From Leptolyngbya sp. 'hensonii' (GTDB lineage Bacteria > Cyanobacteriota > Cyanobacteriia > GCF-001939115): a DNA stretch of 64,000 bases. The DNA lies in NCBI RefSeq assembly GCF_001939115.1, contig NZ_MQTZ01000053.1, positions 29,256 to 93,255 of the forward strand, given 5' to 3'. The position numbers were made by a program, and so were the translations under genes. The notes under the pieces were generated by a model, which ran no database searches, was not told the origin of the DNA, and saw only the letters and a list, made by a program, of their open reading frames with translations. Below, in pieces: positions 34,054 through 45,431 of this stretch; position 1 is the first letter of the stretch; every line of letters begins with the position of its first letter.

Positions 34054-35484
34054 GTGAGTCAGCAATTTGATTATGACCTGGTGATCATAGGTGCAGGCGT
34101 CGGTGGCCATGGTGCTGCCTTACATGCCGTCAGTTGTGGCCTGAAAACAGCCATTGTAGAAGCGGCAGACATGGGGGGTACCTGCGTCAACAGGGGCTGT
34201 ATTCCGTCCAAGGCCCTGTTGGCCGCCTCTGGTCGGGTGCGAGAGCTACGGAATGCCCACCATCTGAAAGCCCTGGGTATTCAGGTCGGGGATGTAGCCT
34301 TCGATCGGCAGGGCATTGCCGACCATGCTGGCAACCTGGTCACCAAGATTCGAACCGATCTGACCAACAGCCTGAATCGCCTGGGCGTCGATACGATTCG
34401 AGGCTGGGGAAAAGTCACCGCCCCTCAGAAGGTTTCGATCACCACCCCGGCGGGAGAAAAAGTTGTCACAGCGCGGGATATTCTCCTGGCCCCAGGGTCC
34501 ATTCCCTTCGTCCCTCCGGGGATTGAAATTGACCACAAAACCGTCTTTACTAGCGATGATGGGGTCCGACTGGAGTCTCTTCCCCCCTGGATTGCCATTA
34601 TTGGGAGTGGCTACATTGGGTTGGAATTTTCGGATGTCTACTCGGCACTGGGCAGTGAGATTACCCTGATTGAAGCCCTGGATCAGCTCATGCCTGGTTT
34701 TGATCCCGACATTGCGAAGCTGGCCCAGCGGATTTTAATTCAGCCCAGGGACATCGAAACCCGGGTCGGCATGCTGGCAAAACGGGTGATCCCCGGTTCT
34801 CCGGTTGTGATTGAACTGGCCGACGCCAAAACCAAAGCAGTGGTAGAAGTGCTGGAAGTAGATGCCTGCCTGGTGGCCACGGGTCGCATTCCGGCGGCCC
34901 AAAACCTGGGTCTGGACTCGATCGGAGTCGAGCTGGATCGGCGGGGTTTCATCCCGGTAGATGATTACATGGCCGTGGTATCCGGGGGACAGGCTGTTCC
35001 CCATCTGTATGCGATCGGGGATGCGATCGGGAAAATGATGCTGGCCCATGCTGCCTCAGCTCAGGGGATTGCCGTGGTCGAAACCCTGTGTGGTCGAGCC
35101 CGCCAGGTCGATTACCGGAGCATCCCGGCGGCAGCCTTTACCCATCCAGAAATTGGTTTTGTCGGGCTGACGGAACCAGCAGCTCAGGAACTGGCCACTG
35201 CTGAAGGATTTAAGATCGATACGGTTCGGACTTACTTTAAAGGCAACTCCAAGGCGATCGCGGAGGGAGAAACCGATGGCGTCGCCAAGGTCATCTATCG
35301 CCAGGACACCGGAGAAGTGCTGGGGGTTCACATCATCGGTCTGCACGCCTCCGATCTGATTCAGGAAGCAGCCAATGCCATTGCCAATCGCCAATCCGTC
35401 AGGGATCTGGCTTTCCTGGTACACACCCATCCCACCCTGTCTGAGGTTCTGGATGAAGCCTATAAGCGGGCTAAGGTCGGCTAG
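34054..35484 (+). CDS. lpdA: Dihydrolipoyl dehydrogenase (E3)
   Basis: The GTG at 34054 is decided by AGGAG (34043-34047) six bases upstream and yields 476 residues. It has the FAD Rossmann motif [12 protein letters not shown], the redox-active disulfide C44-VNRG-C49, a central NAD-binding domain ([21 protein letters not shown]) and the dimer domain with catalytic [13 protein letters not shown]. The enzyme reoxidises lipoamide of pyruvate dehydrogenase and the glycine cleavage system. Length is normal. It precedes trpC by 73 bases on the same strand. Confidence 0.96.
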   Translation: MSQQFDYDLVIIGAGVGGHGAALHAVSCGLKTAIVEAADMGGTCVNRGCIPSKALLAASGRVRELRNAHHLKALGIQVGDVAFDRQGIADHAGNLVTKIRTDLTNSLNRLGVDTIRGWGKVTAPQKVSITTPAGEKVVTARDILLAPGSIPFVPPGIEIDHKTVFTSDDGVRLESLPPWIAIIGSGYIGLEFSDVYSALGSEITLIEALDQLMPGFDPDIAKLAQRILIQPRDIETRVGMLAKRVIPGSPVVIELADAKTKAVVEVLEVDACLVATGRIPAAQNLGLDSIGVELDRRGFIPVDDYMAVVSGGQAVPHLYAIGDAIGKMMLAHAASAQGIAVVETLCGRARQVDYRSIPAAAFTHPEIGFVGLTEPAAQELATAEGFKIDTVRTYFKGNSKAIAEGETDGVAKVIYRQDTGEVLGVHIIGLHASDLIQEAANAIANRQSVRDLAFLVHTHPTLSEVLDEAYKRAKVG

Positions 35485-35557
35485 GGTGAACCATGACATT
35501 CAATCATCAGGTCCAGGTTTCCATCAAGACACCTGCAAGCATGGAGGTTCAGAATTA

Positions 35558-36439
35558 ATGCAGATCCGTCGTCGTCCGCCAAGCCCGGCGGTCAATGTTC
35601 TGGAATTGCGCTATCAGGTTCAAGTTCCCGATAGCACCCCCCAGCACATTCTGGAGGAAATTGTCTGGCAGAAAGAAAATGAAGTTGCCCACAGGCGTGA
35701 GTCAGTTCCACTGGTGGAGTTACAGCGTCAACTAGCCACGGCTCCCCCAGTACGAGATTTTCTCGCTGCCCTCCGCACTGGTAAAACTCAGCCCGCAGTG
35801 ATTGCCGAAGTGAAGAAAGCCTCTCCCAGCAAAGGAGTGATCCGGGAGGATTTTGATCCGGTGGCGATCGGCCAATCCTATGAACGGGGAGGGGCGACCT
35901 GCCTGTCGGTGCTCACGGATGAGAAGTTTTTTCAGGGCAGTTTTAATTACCTGAGACAGGTTCGATCAGCGGTTGAGTTACCCCTCCTCTGCAAAGAGTT
36001 CATCATCTACCCGTATCAGATTTACCTGGCTCGCGTCCATGGCGCAGACGCGATCCTGCTGATCGCAGCCATTCTTTCCGATCAAGATTTACAGTACTTC
36101 CTTAAGATTACCCGTACTCTGGGAATGACTGCCTTGATCGAAGTTCATACTTTAGAAGAAATGGATCGAGTCTTGGCCTTGCAGGGAGTTCAACTTATTG
36201 GTATCAATAACCGCAACCTCCAGGATTTCTCTGTCGATTTGCAAACCACCTGCAGACTGGCGGCAGAGCGCAACCCACTCCTCAGGGAAGCAGACATTGT
36301 GCTGGTGAGTGAGTCTGGGTTGCATACAACCACGGATTTAGAAGTGGTGAAGCAGGCTGGTGCTCAGGCTGTTCTCATAGGTGAATCCCTGATGAAGCAA
36401 CCCGATCCCGGTCAGGCTCTGGCTAATCTGTTTCTGTGA
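35558..36439 (+). CDS. trpC: Indole-3-glycerol-phosphate synthase
   Basis: The 293-residue monofunctional enzyme of tryptophan synthesis closes the indole ring of CdRP. ATG 35558 follows GGAGG; upstream frame overlaps lpdA and is not coding. TIM-barrel landmarks are [17 protein letters not shown] with the catalytic Lys residues, [48 protein letters not shown] and the phosphate loops SESGLHT and AVLIGESLM. An N-terminal extension of about 30 residues precedes the usual start and is common in cyanobacteria. No other trp gene is nearby, as usual for cyanobacteria, where trp genes are scattered. Confidence 0.96.
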   Translation: MQIRRRPPSPAVNVLELRYQVQVPDSTPQHILEEIVWQKENEVAHRRESVPLVELQRQLATAPPVRDFLAALRTGKTQPAVIAEVKKASPSKGVIREDFDPVAIGQSYERGGATCLSVLTDEKFFQGSFNYLRQVRSAVELPLLCKEFIIYPYQIYLARVHGADAILLIAAILSDQDLQYFLKITRTLGMTALIEVHTLEEMDRVLALQGVQLIGINNRNLQDFSVDLQTTCRLAAERNPLLREADIVLVSESGLHTTTDLEVVKQAGAQAVLIGESLMKQPDPGQALANLFL

Positions 36440-36538
36440 GTCCGGGTTAAGCTGACCCAAGGCTGTTGACGCGCAACTTTGCCATTGCCTTGCCCGATTG
36501 TCAAGACAACTATCTTCTGTTTGGTAATTGAACCCGCA

Positions 36539-36811
36539 ATGGAGCCCATTCCCTTACCCTCCCACATTCACTACGAACTATTGCTTCAACTCCTGGAGCA
36601 GCAAACCCTGTTCGCTTTGAAGCATAAATCCTTGCAGCAGGAGCAGGTGACTGAGCTCATCATGACTCTACGCAAGGCCCTGGCCCAACAGAAGCATCTG
36701 GAAGAAAGTTGTCAGCGCGCCAACCTTCCAATCGAGTATCGCTGGTCCATTAACAACCTGGCCCCCGGTGAACCCCCAGCCTCGGAGTTATTCCAACTGG
36801 ACCAGACCTGA
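36539..36811 (+). CDS. DUF5340-type small cyanobacterial protein
   Basis: The 90-residue protein reads MEPIPLPSHIHYELLLQLLE at its start, then helical AL-rich segments (VTELIMTLRKALAQQKHLEE) and IEYRWSINNLAPGEPP. I recognise it as the cyanobacterial DUF5340 type. It is cytosolic, without membrane segment or cofactor motif. ATG 36539 fits the family; a longer in-frame start at 36479 adds an unrelated 20 residues. Function unknown. It lies between trpC (100 bases) and the aminotransferase gene (75 bases). Confidence 0.78.
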   Translation: MEPIPLPSHIHYELLLQLLEQQTLFALKHKSLQQEQVTELIMTLRKALAQQKHLEESCQRANLPIEYRWSINNLAPGEPPASELFQLDQT

Positions 36812-36885
36812 CCCGTGATTGACTGGGCTGATTCAGACGGCCCTCCGATCCGCACCTACTATTTCCTTCCATAGGGTAGATAAAA

Positions 36886-38040
36886 ATGGACAACAAGTTA
36901 ATGTTGATGATTCCCGGCCCAACCCCTGTACCTGAACAGGTTCTCCTGGCCATGGCGAAGCATCCGATCGGGCACCGCAGTGGTGATTTCACCCAAATCA
37001 TGGCCGAAGTCACCGCCAACCTGAAGTGGCTGCATCAGACCGAGAGTGATGTTCTAATGCTCGCTGCCAGCGGCACCGGTGCCATGGAAGCCGGGATCAT
37101 CAACTTTTTGAGTCCCGGAGATCGGGTGCTAGTCGGCTGCAATGGAAAATTTGGCGATCGTTGGGCTGAGGTCTGTCAGGCTTACGGTCTGAACGTGGAA
37201 ACGATCAAGGCTGAATGGGGCAAGCCCCTGGATACGGAACAGTTCCGCGTCCAATTAGAAGCGGATACGGAAAAACAGATCAAAGCGGTGATCTTCACCC
37301 ACAGCGAGACTTCCACCGGAGTCCTCAATGATGTCGAAACCATCAACCGTCATGTCAAAGCCCATGGCGAAGCTCTGATCATCGTCGATGTTGTTACCAG
37401 TCTGGGTGCCGTCAACATTCCCTTCGACACCTGGGGCCTCGACGTGGTGGCTTCTGGCTCCCAGAAAGGGTTCATGATCCCACCCGGATTGGGCTTTGTC
37501 GCCGTTAGTCCAAAAGCCTGGACCGCCTACAGTACCGCCAAATTGCCCCGCTACTACCTAGACCTGGGCAAATACCGCAAAGACGCTGCCAAAAACAGCA
37601 CCCCCTTCACCCCCGCCGTCAACCTCATTTTTGCCCTCCAAGCAGCCTTGAGAATGATGCAGGCCGAAGGCTTAGAAAGCATTTTTGCTCGTCACCAGCG
37701 CCTCACCCAGGCCACCCGTGCCGCCATTAAAGCCTTGAATCTCCCCTTGTTTGCTCCCGATTATGCGGCCAGTCCAGCGATTACTGCTGTGATCCCTGAT
37801 CAAATCGATGCTGAGAAAATCCGGTCTGTGATCAAAAAACGGTTCGACATTGCCCTCGCCGGTGGTCAGGACCACCTCAAAGGCAAGATTTTCCGGATTG
37901 GGCACCTAGGCTTTGTCGGCGATCGGGATATTCTATCCGCCATTGCCGCCCTGGAAGCCACCCTTCAGGATTTAGGCTACGAGGACTTCAGCCCTGGAGC
38001 CGGGGTCGCCGCCGCTGCCAAAGTCATCACCCATTCCTGA
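36886..38040 (+). CDS. Class-V aminotransferase (alanine/serine-glyoxylate aminotransferase family)
   Basis: The 384-residue PLP enzyme has PGPTPVPEQVLLAMAKHPIGHR at the N-terminus (split motif ending in HR), LAASGTGAMEAGIINFLSPG as the cofactor-phosphate region, ALIIVDVVTSLGAVNIPFD with the ring-stacking Asp, and the Schiff-base Lys in VVASGSQKGFMIPPG. Cyanobacterial members are often labelled 'soluble hydrogenase 42 kDa subunit', a historical name. Chemistry points to transfer from alanine or serine to glyoxylate, which would serve the photorespiratory glycolate pathway. The gene converges on acnB with a stem-loop between them. Confidence 0.92.
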   Translation: MDNKLMLMIPGPTPVPEQVLLAMAKHPIGHRSGDFTQIMAEVTANLKWLHQTESDVLMLAASGTGAMEAGIINFLSPGDRVLVGCNGKFGDRWAEVCQAYGLNVETIKAEWGKPLDTEQFRVQLEADTEKQIKAVIFTHSETSTGVLNDVETINRHVKAHGEALIIVDVVTSLGAVNIPFDTWGLDVVASGSQKGFMIPPGLGFVAVSPKAWTAYSTAKLPRYYLDLGKYRKDAAKNSTPFTPAVNLIFALQAALRMMQAEGLESIFARHQRLTQATRAAIKALNLPLFAPDYAASPAITAVIPDQIDAEKIRSVIKKRFDIALAGGQDHLKGKIFRIGHLGFVGDRDILSAIAALEATLQDLGYEDFSPGAGVAAAAKVITHS

Positions 38041-38048
38041 GTATTCAT

Positions 38049-38088
38049 CGCAGAGGCGCAGAGTTCTCAGCGTCTCCGCACCTCTGCG
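38049..38088. terminator. Stem-loop between convergent aminotransferase and acnB genes
   Basis: CGCAGAGG (38049-38056) pairs with CCTCTGCG (38081-38088), with further partial pairing inside (GCAGAG and CTCCGC). It resembles the CGCAGAGGCGCAGAG-type intergenic repeats common in cyanobacteria and probably acts as a bidirectional terminator. Confidence 0.55.
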
Positions 38089-38095
38089 GTGCATC

Positions 38096-40696
38096 CTACC
38101 TTACGGGCATGCCCAGGATATCTTCGATTCGGGGCATGTCTTCGATCGGAATCACCCGCCCTTCATCCTCAAATCCAGCGATCTGATCGAAGTTCAGATA
38201 CCGATAGAGGTCAGCCGCGAAGGGATCAATTTTGCTCCCCACAATTTTTCGATATTCCTCCACCGTGGGGATACGGCCCAGTAAGGCACAGGCTGCCGCC
38301 AGTTCTGCTGACCCCAGATAGACTCTGGCTCCTTTCCCCATTCGGTTGTTGAAGTTGCGGGTCGAGGTCGAAAATACCGTCGTGTTGTCCCCCACACGGG
38401 CCTGATTCCCCATGCAGAGCGAACAACCAGGGACTTCCGTTCGGGCTCCCGCCACGCCAAAGGTACTGTACATCCCTTCCTGCTTCAGCTGATATTCATC
38501 CATCCGGGTCGGGGGTACAATCCAGAGCCTCACTTTCGCGGGCGGCTCCCCTTCCAGCACCTTCGCCGTCGCCCGGTAATGACCGATGTTGGTCATACAG
38601 GAACCGATGAAGACCTCATCTACCGGGTCCCCAGCCACTTCGGACAGCAGTTTGACATTATCGGGATCATTGGGAGCGGCTACGATCGGCTCCGTAATCT
38701 CGTTCAGGTCAATCTCAATGATTTCGGCATAGTCCGCATCCGCATCAGCGGTCATCAGCACCGGATTCTCCAGCCACTGCTCCATTTTGGCCACCCGGCG
38801 CAGAATCGTGCGGGCATCCTGATAGCCTCGCGCCACCATATTCTTGAGCAGAGCCACATTCGATCTCAGATACTCCGCCACCGTCTCCTCGCTCAACTTG
38901 ATGGTGCAACCAGCACAGGATCGTTCCGCTGTCGCATCAGTCAGTTCAAACGCCTGCTCCACCTTCAGGTTCGGCAGCCCTTCAATCTCCATAATCCGAC
39001 CGGAAAACACATTCTTTTTGTTCTCCTTGGCCACCGTCAGTAGCCCCCTTTGCATCGCCACATAGGGAATCGCATTGACAATGTCCCGCAGGGTAATCCC
39101 CGGTTGCAGTTTGCCCTTAAACCGGACCAGTACCGATTCAGGCATATCCAGGGGCATGACCCCTAGCGCGGCAGCAAAAGCCACCAGGCCAGAACCTGCC
39201 GGGAACGAGATTCCCAGAGGAAAGCGGGTATGGGAGTCGCCCCCTGTCCCCACCGTATCCGGCAACAACATCCGGTTCAGCCAGGAATGAATGATCCCAT
39301 CCCCTGGTCGCAGGGCAATGCCACCCCGGGCGGACATAAAATCTGGCAGGTCCTTGTGAACTCTGATGTCAGCCGGTTTAGGATAGGCCGCCGTATGGCA
39401 GAAGCTCTGCATCACCAAATCAGCACTGAAGCCCAGACAAGCCAGTTCCTTCAATTCATCGCGGGTCATTGGCCCAGTCGTGTCCTGAGAACCCACGCTC
39501 GTCATCAGGGGCTCGCAGGCCGTGCCAGGACGCACCCCCGGCAACCCACAAGCCTGACCGACCATCTTCTGGGCCAGGGTAAAGCCCTTACCGGTGTCTA
39601 CGGGCATTTGGGGCCGGGTAAAGAGCGGACTGGGTTCCAACCCCAAAGTCATGCGGGTTCGATCGGTGAGGGAGCGGCCAATAATCAGGGGAATCCGGCC
39701 TCCGGCCCGAACTTCATCCAGAATCGTCACAGGCTGAAGGGTGAAAGTGGCGATCGTGGCCCCCGCCTCATTGGTGATCTTGCCCTCGTAAGGATGGATC
39801 GTAATCACCATGCCTGTTTCCATCTGGGTCACATCGCACTGGATGGGCAGGGCTCCCGAATCCTCGGCTGTGTTGAAGAAAATGGGCGCGATCGCACCCC
39901 CCAGGATATAGCCCCCCGATCGCTTGTTAGGCACAAAGGGAATATCCTGCCCGATATGCCAGAGGACCGAGTTAATCGCCGATTTCCGGGAAGAACCCGT
40001 GCCCACCACATCTCCCACGTAGGCCAGGGGATGTCCCTTCTGCTTCAGCTCTGCGATCGTGGCCAGGGCTCCCGGTAGCCGACTTTCCAGCATCGCCTGG
40101 GCATGGAGCGGAATATCGGGACGGGTGGCGGCATGCAGGGCTGGGGACAGGTCATCCGTGTTAGTCTCACCGGGAACCTTGAAAACCGTCACCTGAATCG
40201 TCTCGGCCAGGGCTGGACGATGGGTGAACCACTCAGCCGCCGCCCAGGAATCAATCACCTGTTTGGCATAGGGATTGGTGGCCGCCAAGGCATAGATGTC
40301 GTTAAAGGCATCAAACACCAGCATGGTTTTGCTGAGCCCCACCGCCGCCGCTGCAGCCAGATCCCCATCCCCATGGCTGAGTAAATCAATCAGCGCATGA
40401 ACATTGTACCCCCCCATCATCGTCCCTAATAGCCGCACTGCCTCCAGTGGCGACACCAGGGGACTAGTCACTTCCCCCTTGGCCACTGCCGTCAGAAAAG
40501 ACGCTTTAACATAGGCTGCTTGATCCACGCCAGGGGGGATACGATCGCGCAACAAGGTCAGTAAGATCTCTTCCTCCCCTGTCGGGGGCTGCTTCAGCAG
40601 TTCACACAGGTCAGCAGTCTGCTGAGGGGTCAAGGGCAGGGGGGGAACACCCAGAGCAGCACGGTCCGCAACATGTTGACGGTAGGCTTCAAGCAT
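38096..40696 (-). CDS. acnB: Aconitate hydratase B
   Basis: The 866-residue enzyme interconverts citrate and isocitrate (and probably 2-methylisocitrate). ATG 40696 ([16 protein letters not shown]) is preceded by GGAGAG at suitable distance; the upstream frame is not needed. Order is typical of AcnB: N-terminal HEAT-like domain (1-160), swivelling domain 4 (about 165-380, [12 protein letters not shown]), then the 4Fe-4S core. Cluster ligands are one Cys in [10 protein letters not shown] and a CxxC in [10 protein letters not shown]. With icd at 61766 it provides two successive steps to 2-oxoglutarate, the carbon skeleton for ammonium assimilation. Large antisense frames over this gene are codon-bias shadows. 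Confidence 0.97.
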   Translation of the reverse strand: MLEAYRQHVADRAALGVPPLPLTPQQTADLCELLKQPPTGEEEILLTLLRDRIPPGVDQAAYVKASFLTAVAKGEVTSPLVSPLEAVRLLGTMMGGYNVHALIDLLSHGDGDLAAAAAVGLSKTMLVFDAFNDIYALAATNPYAKQVIDSWAAAEWFTHRPALAETIQVTVFKVPGETNTDDLSPALHAATRPDIPLHAQAMLESRLPGALATIAELKQKGHPLAYVGDVVGTGSSRKSAINSVLWHIGQDIPFVPNKRSGGYILGGAIAPIFFNTAEDSGALPIQCDVTQMETGMVITIHPYEGKITNEAGATIATFTLQPVTILDEVRAGGRIPLIIGRSLTDRTRMTLGLEPSPLFTRPQMPVDTGKGFTLAQKMVGQACGLPGVRPGTACEPLMTSVGSQDTTGPMTRDELKELACLGFSADLVMQSFCHTAAYPKPADIRVHKDLPDFMSARGGIALRPGDGIIHSWLNRMLLPDTVGTGGDSHTRFPLGISFPAGSGLVAFAAALGVMPLDMPESVLVRFKGKLQPGITLRDIVNAIPYVAMQRGLLTVAKENKKNVFSGRIMEIEGLPNLKVEQAFELTDATAERSCAGCTIKLSEETVAEYLRSNVALLKNMVARGYQDARTILRRVAKMEQWLENPVLMTADADADYAEIIEIDLNEITEPIVAAPNDPDNVKLLSEVAGDPVDEVFIGSCMTNIGHYRATAKVLEGEPPAKVRLWIVPPTRMDEYQLKQEGMYSTFGVAGARTEVPGCSLCMGNQARVGDNTTVFSTSTRNFNNRMGKGARVYLGSAELAAACALLGRIPTVEEYRKIVGSKIDPFAADLYRYLNFDQIAGFEDEGRVIPIEDMPRIEDILGMPVR

Positions 40697-40819
40697 TTCT
40701 AAAAACTCTCCAAACATCAGCACAATCTTCAGGGTCAGTCCACTTCGGTGGAGTAGGGGAGATATTCCCACTTTGAGTGGAGTCAGACCGCCAATCTGTC
40801 ACGCAAGATACGGACAGAG

Positions 40820-41722
40820 CTAGGGAGACAGGATGAACCCCAACCCGAGAAATAGACCACTCCAGAAATGCAAGGCAACGGCAATAAACTTGCAGTTACT
40901 GACCCGTTCCGGCTGATCATGATAGGTCAGCACATGACGACACAACTTTACGGCAACTGGCACCGTTACCAACATCCCCAGGGTAACCAGAGGAAAGAGC
41001 TTCAGGAGGACGGCCCCAAGCAGCAGGATATAAATGAAACCACAGATCCAGGGTAACAATTGGGCCGATCGCTGGGTTCCGAGGCGGACGATCGGAGAAT
41101 ATTTCCCGGCGGCCAGATCATCCTTGACCTGGTGAAAATGAGAGCAAAATAGGATCAAACTGGTCGTCAGGCCAATGATCACCGAGGCCACCAGATTCAT
41201 GGCAGACCAATGTTGTACCTGGCTATAGTAAGCAGCTGAAACTGCCAGAGGACCATAGGCAAAAAAACAGAGCACTTCCCCCAGGCCCTGATATCCAAGG
41301 CGAAACGGCGGCCCCTGGTACATATAGCCGAGGGCACAACAAAGGCTGATGATGCCCAGGACAGTCCAATCTCGCTGCCACCAAGCGATCGCCAGAATCG
41401 CCAGGACTCCTAACACCAGGAAACCATTGCCGATCCAGAAAATCAGCGGCTGGTTTCCTGTTAGATTGACCAGGGAATGGGCTTTATTCTTGTCTATCCC
41501 GGTATCGGCATCATACACATCGTTACTCAGGTTACTCCAGGCCACAATCAGAATCGCTGCAGCCAGAAATGTGAAGAAAGTCTGGCCGACAAAAGTGCCC
41601 GTTTCAGCCAAGGCAACGGCAGTTCCGGTCCAGATGGGGATGACTGCGACGCTGTACATCGGAGGCTTGATGGCCGCCAGCCACAATCTGCTCCGGGAAG
41701 AATCCACTGACTTCGTTGTCAT
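40820..41722 (-). CDS. menA: 1,4-dihydroxy-2-naphthoate phytyltransferase (UbiA family)
   Basis: The 300-residue integral membrane protein has about eight helices and the first prenyl-diphosphate motif NDVYDADTGIDKNKAHS (N-x3-D-x3-D); HFHQVKDDLAAGKYSPIVRL stands for the second Asp-rich motif. It joins the phytyl chain to dihydroxynaphthoate in phylloquinone synthesis, the A1 electron carrier of photosystem I. Start ATG 41722 preferred over a TTG seven codons upstream. It is divergent from menF-menD, so three men genes share one locus. Confidence 0.94.
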   Translation of the reverse strand: MTTKSVDSSRSRLWLAAIKPPMYSVAVIPIWTGTAVALAETGTFVGQTFFTFLAAAILIVAWSNLSNDVYDADTGIDKNKAHSLVNLTGNQPLIFWIGNGFLVLGVLAILAIAWWQRDWTVLGIISLCCALGYMYQGPPFRLGYQGLGEVLCFFAYGPLAVSAAYYSQVQHWSAMNLVASVIIGLTTSLILFCSHFHQVKDDLAAGKYSPIVRLGTQRSAQLLPWICGFIYILLLGAVLLKLFPLVTLGMLVTVPVAVKLCRHVLTYHDQPERVSNCKFIAVALHFWSGLFLGLGFILSP

Positions 41723-41965
41723 TCTGAAAAAGCCGTTCCGCAAAATTCAACCACTGAAAGCGTAATAATTTTACGATGAACTGGAGGTCAGAATCGGTTA
41801 ATGATCTTAAAAGCCTCCCTCATCATCATCACCCAACAGCAGGAAACTCCTGTTCCTGGGCTGATCAATAAGGACTTCAGGCCCCTGTTCACTGGTGGAG
41901 GTTGCCTGACATCTTTCACTGAATGTTTAAGCTTTGCTCTTTAATAATCTCCTAAATTGAATTGC

Positions 41966-43414
41966 ATGCCGACAATCCCTTGTTGCCCAAACCTGTTTCA
42001 AAATGCGCAGGATCTCCATCAGTTTCTGCTGACTTGCAAACAAACGATCGCTGATCAAAAGGGCAGGCAAATTATTAGCATTTCGCTAGAAGTTGATCCA
42101 ATGGATCCCCTGGCTATTTTGCATTCATTGCATCCAGTTGAGCAACCCCATTTTTACATTGAAAGTAAACATAAAAAAACCAATTTTATTCATAGAGATT
42201 TTGATGGTTCCATCTTGGCGATCGGCATTACAGCCGCAGCAGAAATTGAAGGTGTGAATCGGTTTCATCGCGCCAAAAGTTTTATTGACAACTGCCTGAG
42301 TGAAGTCATTACATCGGGCAATTCAGAATTACCCTTTGCTGGTCCCCATTTCTTCTGTAGCTTTTCATTCTTTAATGAGAAAACCGATCAGATGGCGACC
42401 CACGTTCCAGCAACCATCTTTCTTCCCCGCTGGCAAATCTCCTGCAGCCAGGGAATTTGTGTTCTGGTTGCTAATTTAATCATTACCTTAGATCTGAATC
42501 TTAAAACTCTGATTGATCAGGTCCAGACAGAATTCCAACTCATCACTTCAACTCGATATCAGGTCCCTGAAATCTATAGTCACCACCGCAAAACTGTGGA
42601 TTGGCCAGACTCCATCCACACTCATAATTTCAAGGCTGCAGTGCTCTCTGCTCTGCAGGCTATTTCAGATCAGCATCTGGAAAAAATTGTCCTGGCCCAT
42701 GCGATCGATATCACCGCATCCAAGCCCTTCAATCTCATCCATTCCCTCCATAACCTGCGCCAGCTTTACCCCGATTGCTACGTTTTTTCGATCAATCACG
42801 GTAAAGGGCCAACCTTTATTGGGGCCAGTCCAGAACGCCTGGTGAGTGTCTTTAATCAAGAGCTGGTGGCAGATGCCCTGGCTGGGTCCGCTCCCCGGGG
42901 CAAAACCAGGCTGGAAGATAGTACTTTTATGAGTGATTTACTGGTGAATCGCAAAGAACGCCATGAACATCAACTGGTCATCCAATTCATCACCCAATGC
43001 CTGCAGCACCTGGGTTGCCAGTTACGCCGTTCCCAGGTGCCTCATCTGCTACAACTGTCCAATATTCAACATCTGCGAACCCTGATTCGCGCCCATGTCC
43101 CGCCTGGGGTACACCTGCTAGAAATTGTCAGCCAGTTACACCCCACACCTGCCGTCGCCGGACTGCCCCGGGAAATGACCTGCACCTATATTCGCCAACT
43201 GGAAACCTTCGATCGTGGCCTCTATGCCGGTCCCCTGGGCTGGCTGGATCACCGGGGCAACGGGGAATTTATTGTGGGTATTCGATCGGCCCTGGTCCAG
43301 GACCGGCAGGCTCGATTATATGCCGGTGCAGGGATTGTGCAGGGATCGGACCCCGATCGGGAACTCTCCGAAATTCACCTGAAACTCCAGGCCATCCTCA
43401 ATGCGCTGGTTTAA
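41966..43414 (+). CDS. menF: Isochorismate synthase
   Basis: The ATG at 41966 gives 482 residues (an in-frame TTG three codons earlier is possible). The N-terminal part is variable and fairly AT-rich. The C-terminal chorismate-binding domain (about 215-480) has LEKIVLAHAIDITASKPFN, FIGASPERLVSV, ALAGSAPRGKTRLEDSTFM, the metal-site NRKERHEHQLV and HPTPAVAGLPREM. It converts chorismate to isochorismate, the first step of phylloquinone synthesis. The menD gene follows after 84 bases, interrupted by a CGCGATAAATCGCG palindrome, and together they are likely one transcript. Confidence 0.94.
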   Translation: MPTIPCCPNLFQNAQDLHQFLLTCKQTIADQKGRQIISISLEVDPMDPLAILHSLHPVEQPHFYIESKHKKTNFIHRDFDGSILAIGITAAAEIEGVNRFHRAKSFIDNCLSEVITSGNSELPFAGPHFFCSFSFFNEKTDQMATHVPATIFLPRWQISCSQGICVLVANLIITLDLNLKTLIDQVQTEFQLITSTRYQVPEIYSHHRKTVDWPDSIHTHNFKAAVLSALQAISDQHLEKIVLAHAIDITASKPFNLIHSLHNLRQLYPDCYVFSINHGKGPTFIGASPERLVSVFNQELVADALAGSAPRGKTRLEDSTFMSDLLVNRKERHEHQLVIQFITQCLQHLGCQLRRSQVPHLLQLSNIQHLRTLIRAHVPPGVHLLEIVSQLHPTPAVAGLPREMTCTYIRQLETFDRGLYAGPLGWLDHRGNGEFIVGIRSALVQDRQARLYAGAGIVQGSDPDRELSEIHLKLQAILNALV

Positions 43415-43467
43415 GTTCGATTCCCCCTCCCCCTCTCACGGCTCTATGATTTTCCCTGCATTCTCAT

Positions 43468-43487
43468 AGACGCGATAAATCGCGTCT
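43468..43487. repeat. AGACGCGATAAATCGCGTCT palindrome upstream of menD
   Basis: AGACGCGA-TAAA-TCGCGTCT is a perfect eight-base stem with TAAA loop, 11 bases before the menD ATG. The core is identical to that at 20916-20929. I recall this exact motif as a frequent interspersed palindrome in cyanobacterial genomes. Its place would form a hairpin at the menD ribosome-binding region. Confidence 0.88.
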
Positions 43488-43498
43488 TTATGTGATTC

Positions 43499-45295
43499 AT
43501 GACCCTTGATTTTCGGAATACCAATACTCTTTGGGCTTCTATTCTGGCAACGACCCTGGAACACCTCGGCCTGCTACAGGTCATCATTTGTCCTGGCTCT
43601 CGCTCTGCTCCCCTGACGATCGCTTTCACTCAACAACCCAATCTCACCAGCATTCCGGTGCTGGATGAGCGGTCTGCCGCCTTCTTCGCCCTCGGGTTAG
43701 CCCGCCAGTCCAGAAAACCTGTGGCCCTGGTCTGTACCTCCGGCACCGCAGGAGCCAACTTCTATCCCGCTCTGATTGAAGCCCGGGAAAGTCGGGTTCC
43801 CCTGCTGGTGCTGACCGCTGATCGACCTCCAGAAGCCCGCTATTGTAACGCCGGTCAGGCGATCGATCAGCAGAAGTTGTTTGGCCATTATCCCAACTGG
43901 TTTGTTGAGCTTGCCCTCCCTAGCCTGGACCCCACCCTGCTAGCCTACCTGCGCCAGACCCTAGTTCACGCATGGGAACGTGCCTGCTGGCCTGTTCCTG
44001 GCCCTGTGCATCTGAATATTCCCTTTCGCGATCCCCTGGCTCCCCTGCCCGACCCCACCTGTCAGGCCATGGAATCCCAGTTCCAGCCTGATTTGTTTTT
44101 CCAGGGGATAGCTTCCCCGCATCCGGTGGCCCCAGGCCCCAATGAGATCGAGCCATCACTGCTCCTGCAATGGCAGAGCTGCGATCGGGGGCTGATTATT
44201 GCCGGTATCGCCCAGCCTGCTGACCCCAAAACCTACTGCGCCACCCTGGGCCGACTGTCCCAACAGTTGGGCTGGCCTGTTCTGGCTGATGGCCTGTCTC
44301 CCCTGAGAAATCATGCCGATCTCAATCCCCATTTGATTACCACCTATGATCTGATCCTGCGCCATGGCTCCCTCTCAGTCTTGCTGGCCCCAGAGATGGT
44401 GCTTCGGGTGGGGGAAATGCCGACCAGCAAAGTGTTACGGGCCTGGCTGGAGCAGACCCAGCCCCAACAATGGGTCCTGGATGCTGGGGACCGTAACCTG
44501 GACCCCCTGCATGGCCGCACTGTCCATTTGCGGATGCCCCCAGACTCACTCACAAGGCTTCCCCTGGAACCACCGGCCCCTCTCACTTCCTATCTGAAAT
44601 CCTGGCAAACTGCTGAAGCAAAAGTACGGCAAGTTCTGGATGCCACGCTCTCAGCTGAGTCGGGCTGGTTTGAAGGGAAAGCGGCCTGGCTGTTGTCCCA
44701 ACACCTCCCGCCAGGCACCCCCCTGTTCGTCGCCAATAGTATGCCGATCCGGGATGTGGACTTCTTCTGGCCTCCTTCCAATACCGCCATTTCATTATTC
44801 TGCAATCGGGGAGCCAATGGCATCGATGGCACCCTATCAACTGCCCTGGGCATAGCTTATCAGCAACAAAGCGCCGTGCTACTCACGGGTGATCTGGCTC
44901 TGTTACATGACACCAACGGCTTGCTGCTGCAGCCTCAATTGAGAGGGCATTTGACCATTGCGCTGATTAATAATCGGGGGGGAGGTATTTTTGAATCCTT
45001 GCCCATTGCCCGATTTGATCCACCTTTTGAAGACTTTTTTGCCACGCCTCAATCCGTCAATTTTGCATCCCTTGGTGCAGCCTATGGCGTAGAACACCAT
45101 ATTGTTCAATCCTGGGAGGAATGGATCAACTGGCTGAATCCACTGCCTGCTACAGGCATCCGCATTCTGGAATTACAGACAGACCGAAAAGCAGATGCCC
45201 AATGGCGGACCACCCAATTTGCTACCCTCACAGCAACAGGATTAGATGGATTGGCCTCAATTCTTTCCATTAGTACAGACAATCATTGCGATTAG
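43499..45295 (+). CDS. menD: SEPHCHC synthase MenD
   Basis: The 598-residue thiamine-diphosphate enzyme adds 2-oxoglutarate-derived succinyl semialdehyde to isochorismate in phylloquinone synthesis. The N-terminal domain carries [16 protein letters not shown] and [19 protein letters not shown]. The C-terminal domain carries [18 protein letters not shown] and the diphosphate/metal motif [14 protein letters not shown] with [10 protein letters not shown]. Complete and in frame. No strong Shine-Dalgarno is visible because the region before the ATG (TTTATGTGATTC) is occupied by the palindrome at 43468-43487. Confidence 0.95.
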   Translation: MTLDFRNTNTLWASILATTLEHLGLLQVIICPGSRSAPLTIAFTQQPNLTSIPVLDERSAAFFALGLARQSRKPVALVCTSGTAGANFYPALIEARESRVPLLVLTADRPPEARYCNAGQAIDQQKLFGHYPNWFVELALPSLDPTLLAYLRQTLVHAWERACWPVPGPVHLNIPFRDPLAPLPDPTCQAMESQFQPDLFFQGIASPHPVAPGPNEIEPSLLLQWQSCDRGLIIAGIAQPADPKTYCATLGRLSQQLGWPVLADGLSPLRNHADLNPHLITTYDLILRHGSLSVLLAPEMVLRVGEMPTSKVLRAWLEQTQPQQWVLDAGDRNLDPLHGRTVHLRMPPDSLTRLPLEPPAPLTSYLKSWQTAEAKVRQVLDATLSAESGWFEGKAAWLLSQHLPPGTPLFVANSMPIRDVDFFWPPSNTAISLFCNRGANGIDGTLSTALGIAYQQQSAVLLTGDLALLHDTNGLLLQPQLRGHLTIALINNRGGGIFESLPIARFDPPFEDFFATPQSVNFASLGAAYGVEHHIVQSWEEWINWLNPLPATGIRILELQTDRKADAQWRTTQFATLTATGLDGLASILSISTDNHCD

Positions 45296-45431
45296 AAAAT
45301 TCAGCCCCTATTGATCAAGAATTCCTCGTATAATTTCTTCTTAAGAATCTTTGAATCAAGGAATATAAATTTACAAAAAACTATATTCCTTATCAATTTG
45401 TAATCACTTCATTAATAGGGTTAAACGGTCT

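Noticed and set aside
39230..40078. 282-codon plus-strand open frame
   Set aside because: It lies entirely antisense to acnB, encodes a low-complexity His/Gly/Arg-rich product, and is explained by the codon bias of acnB.
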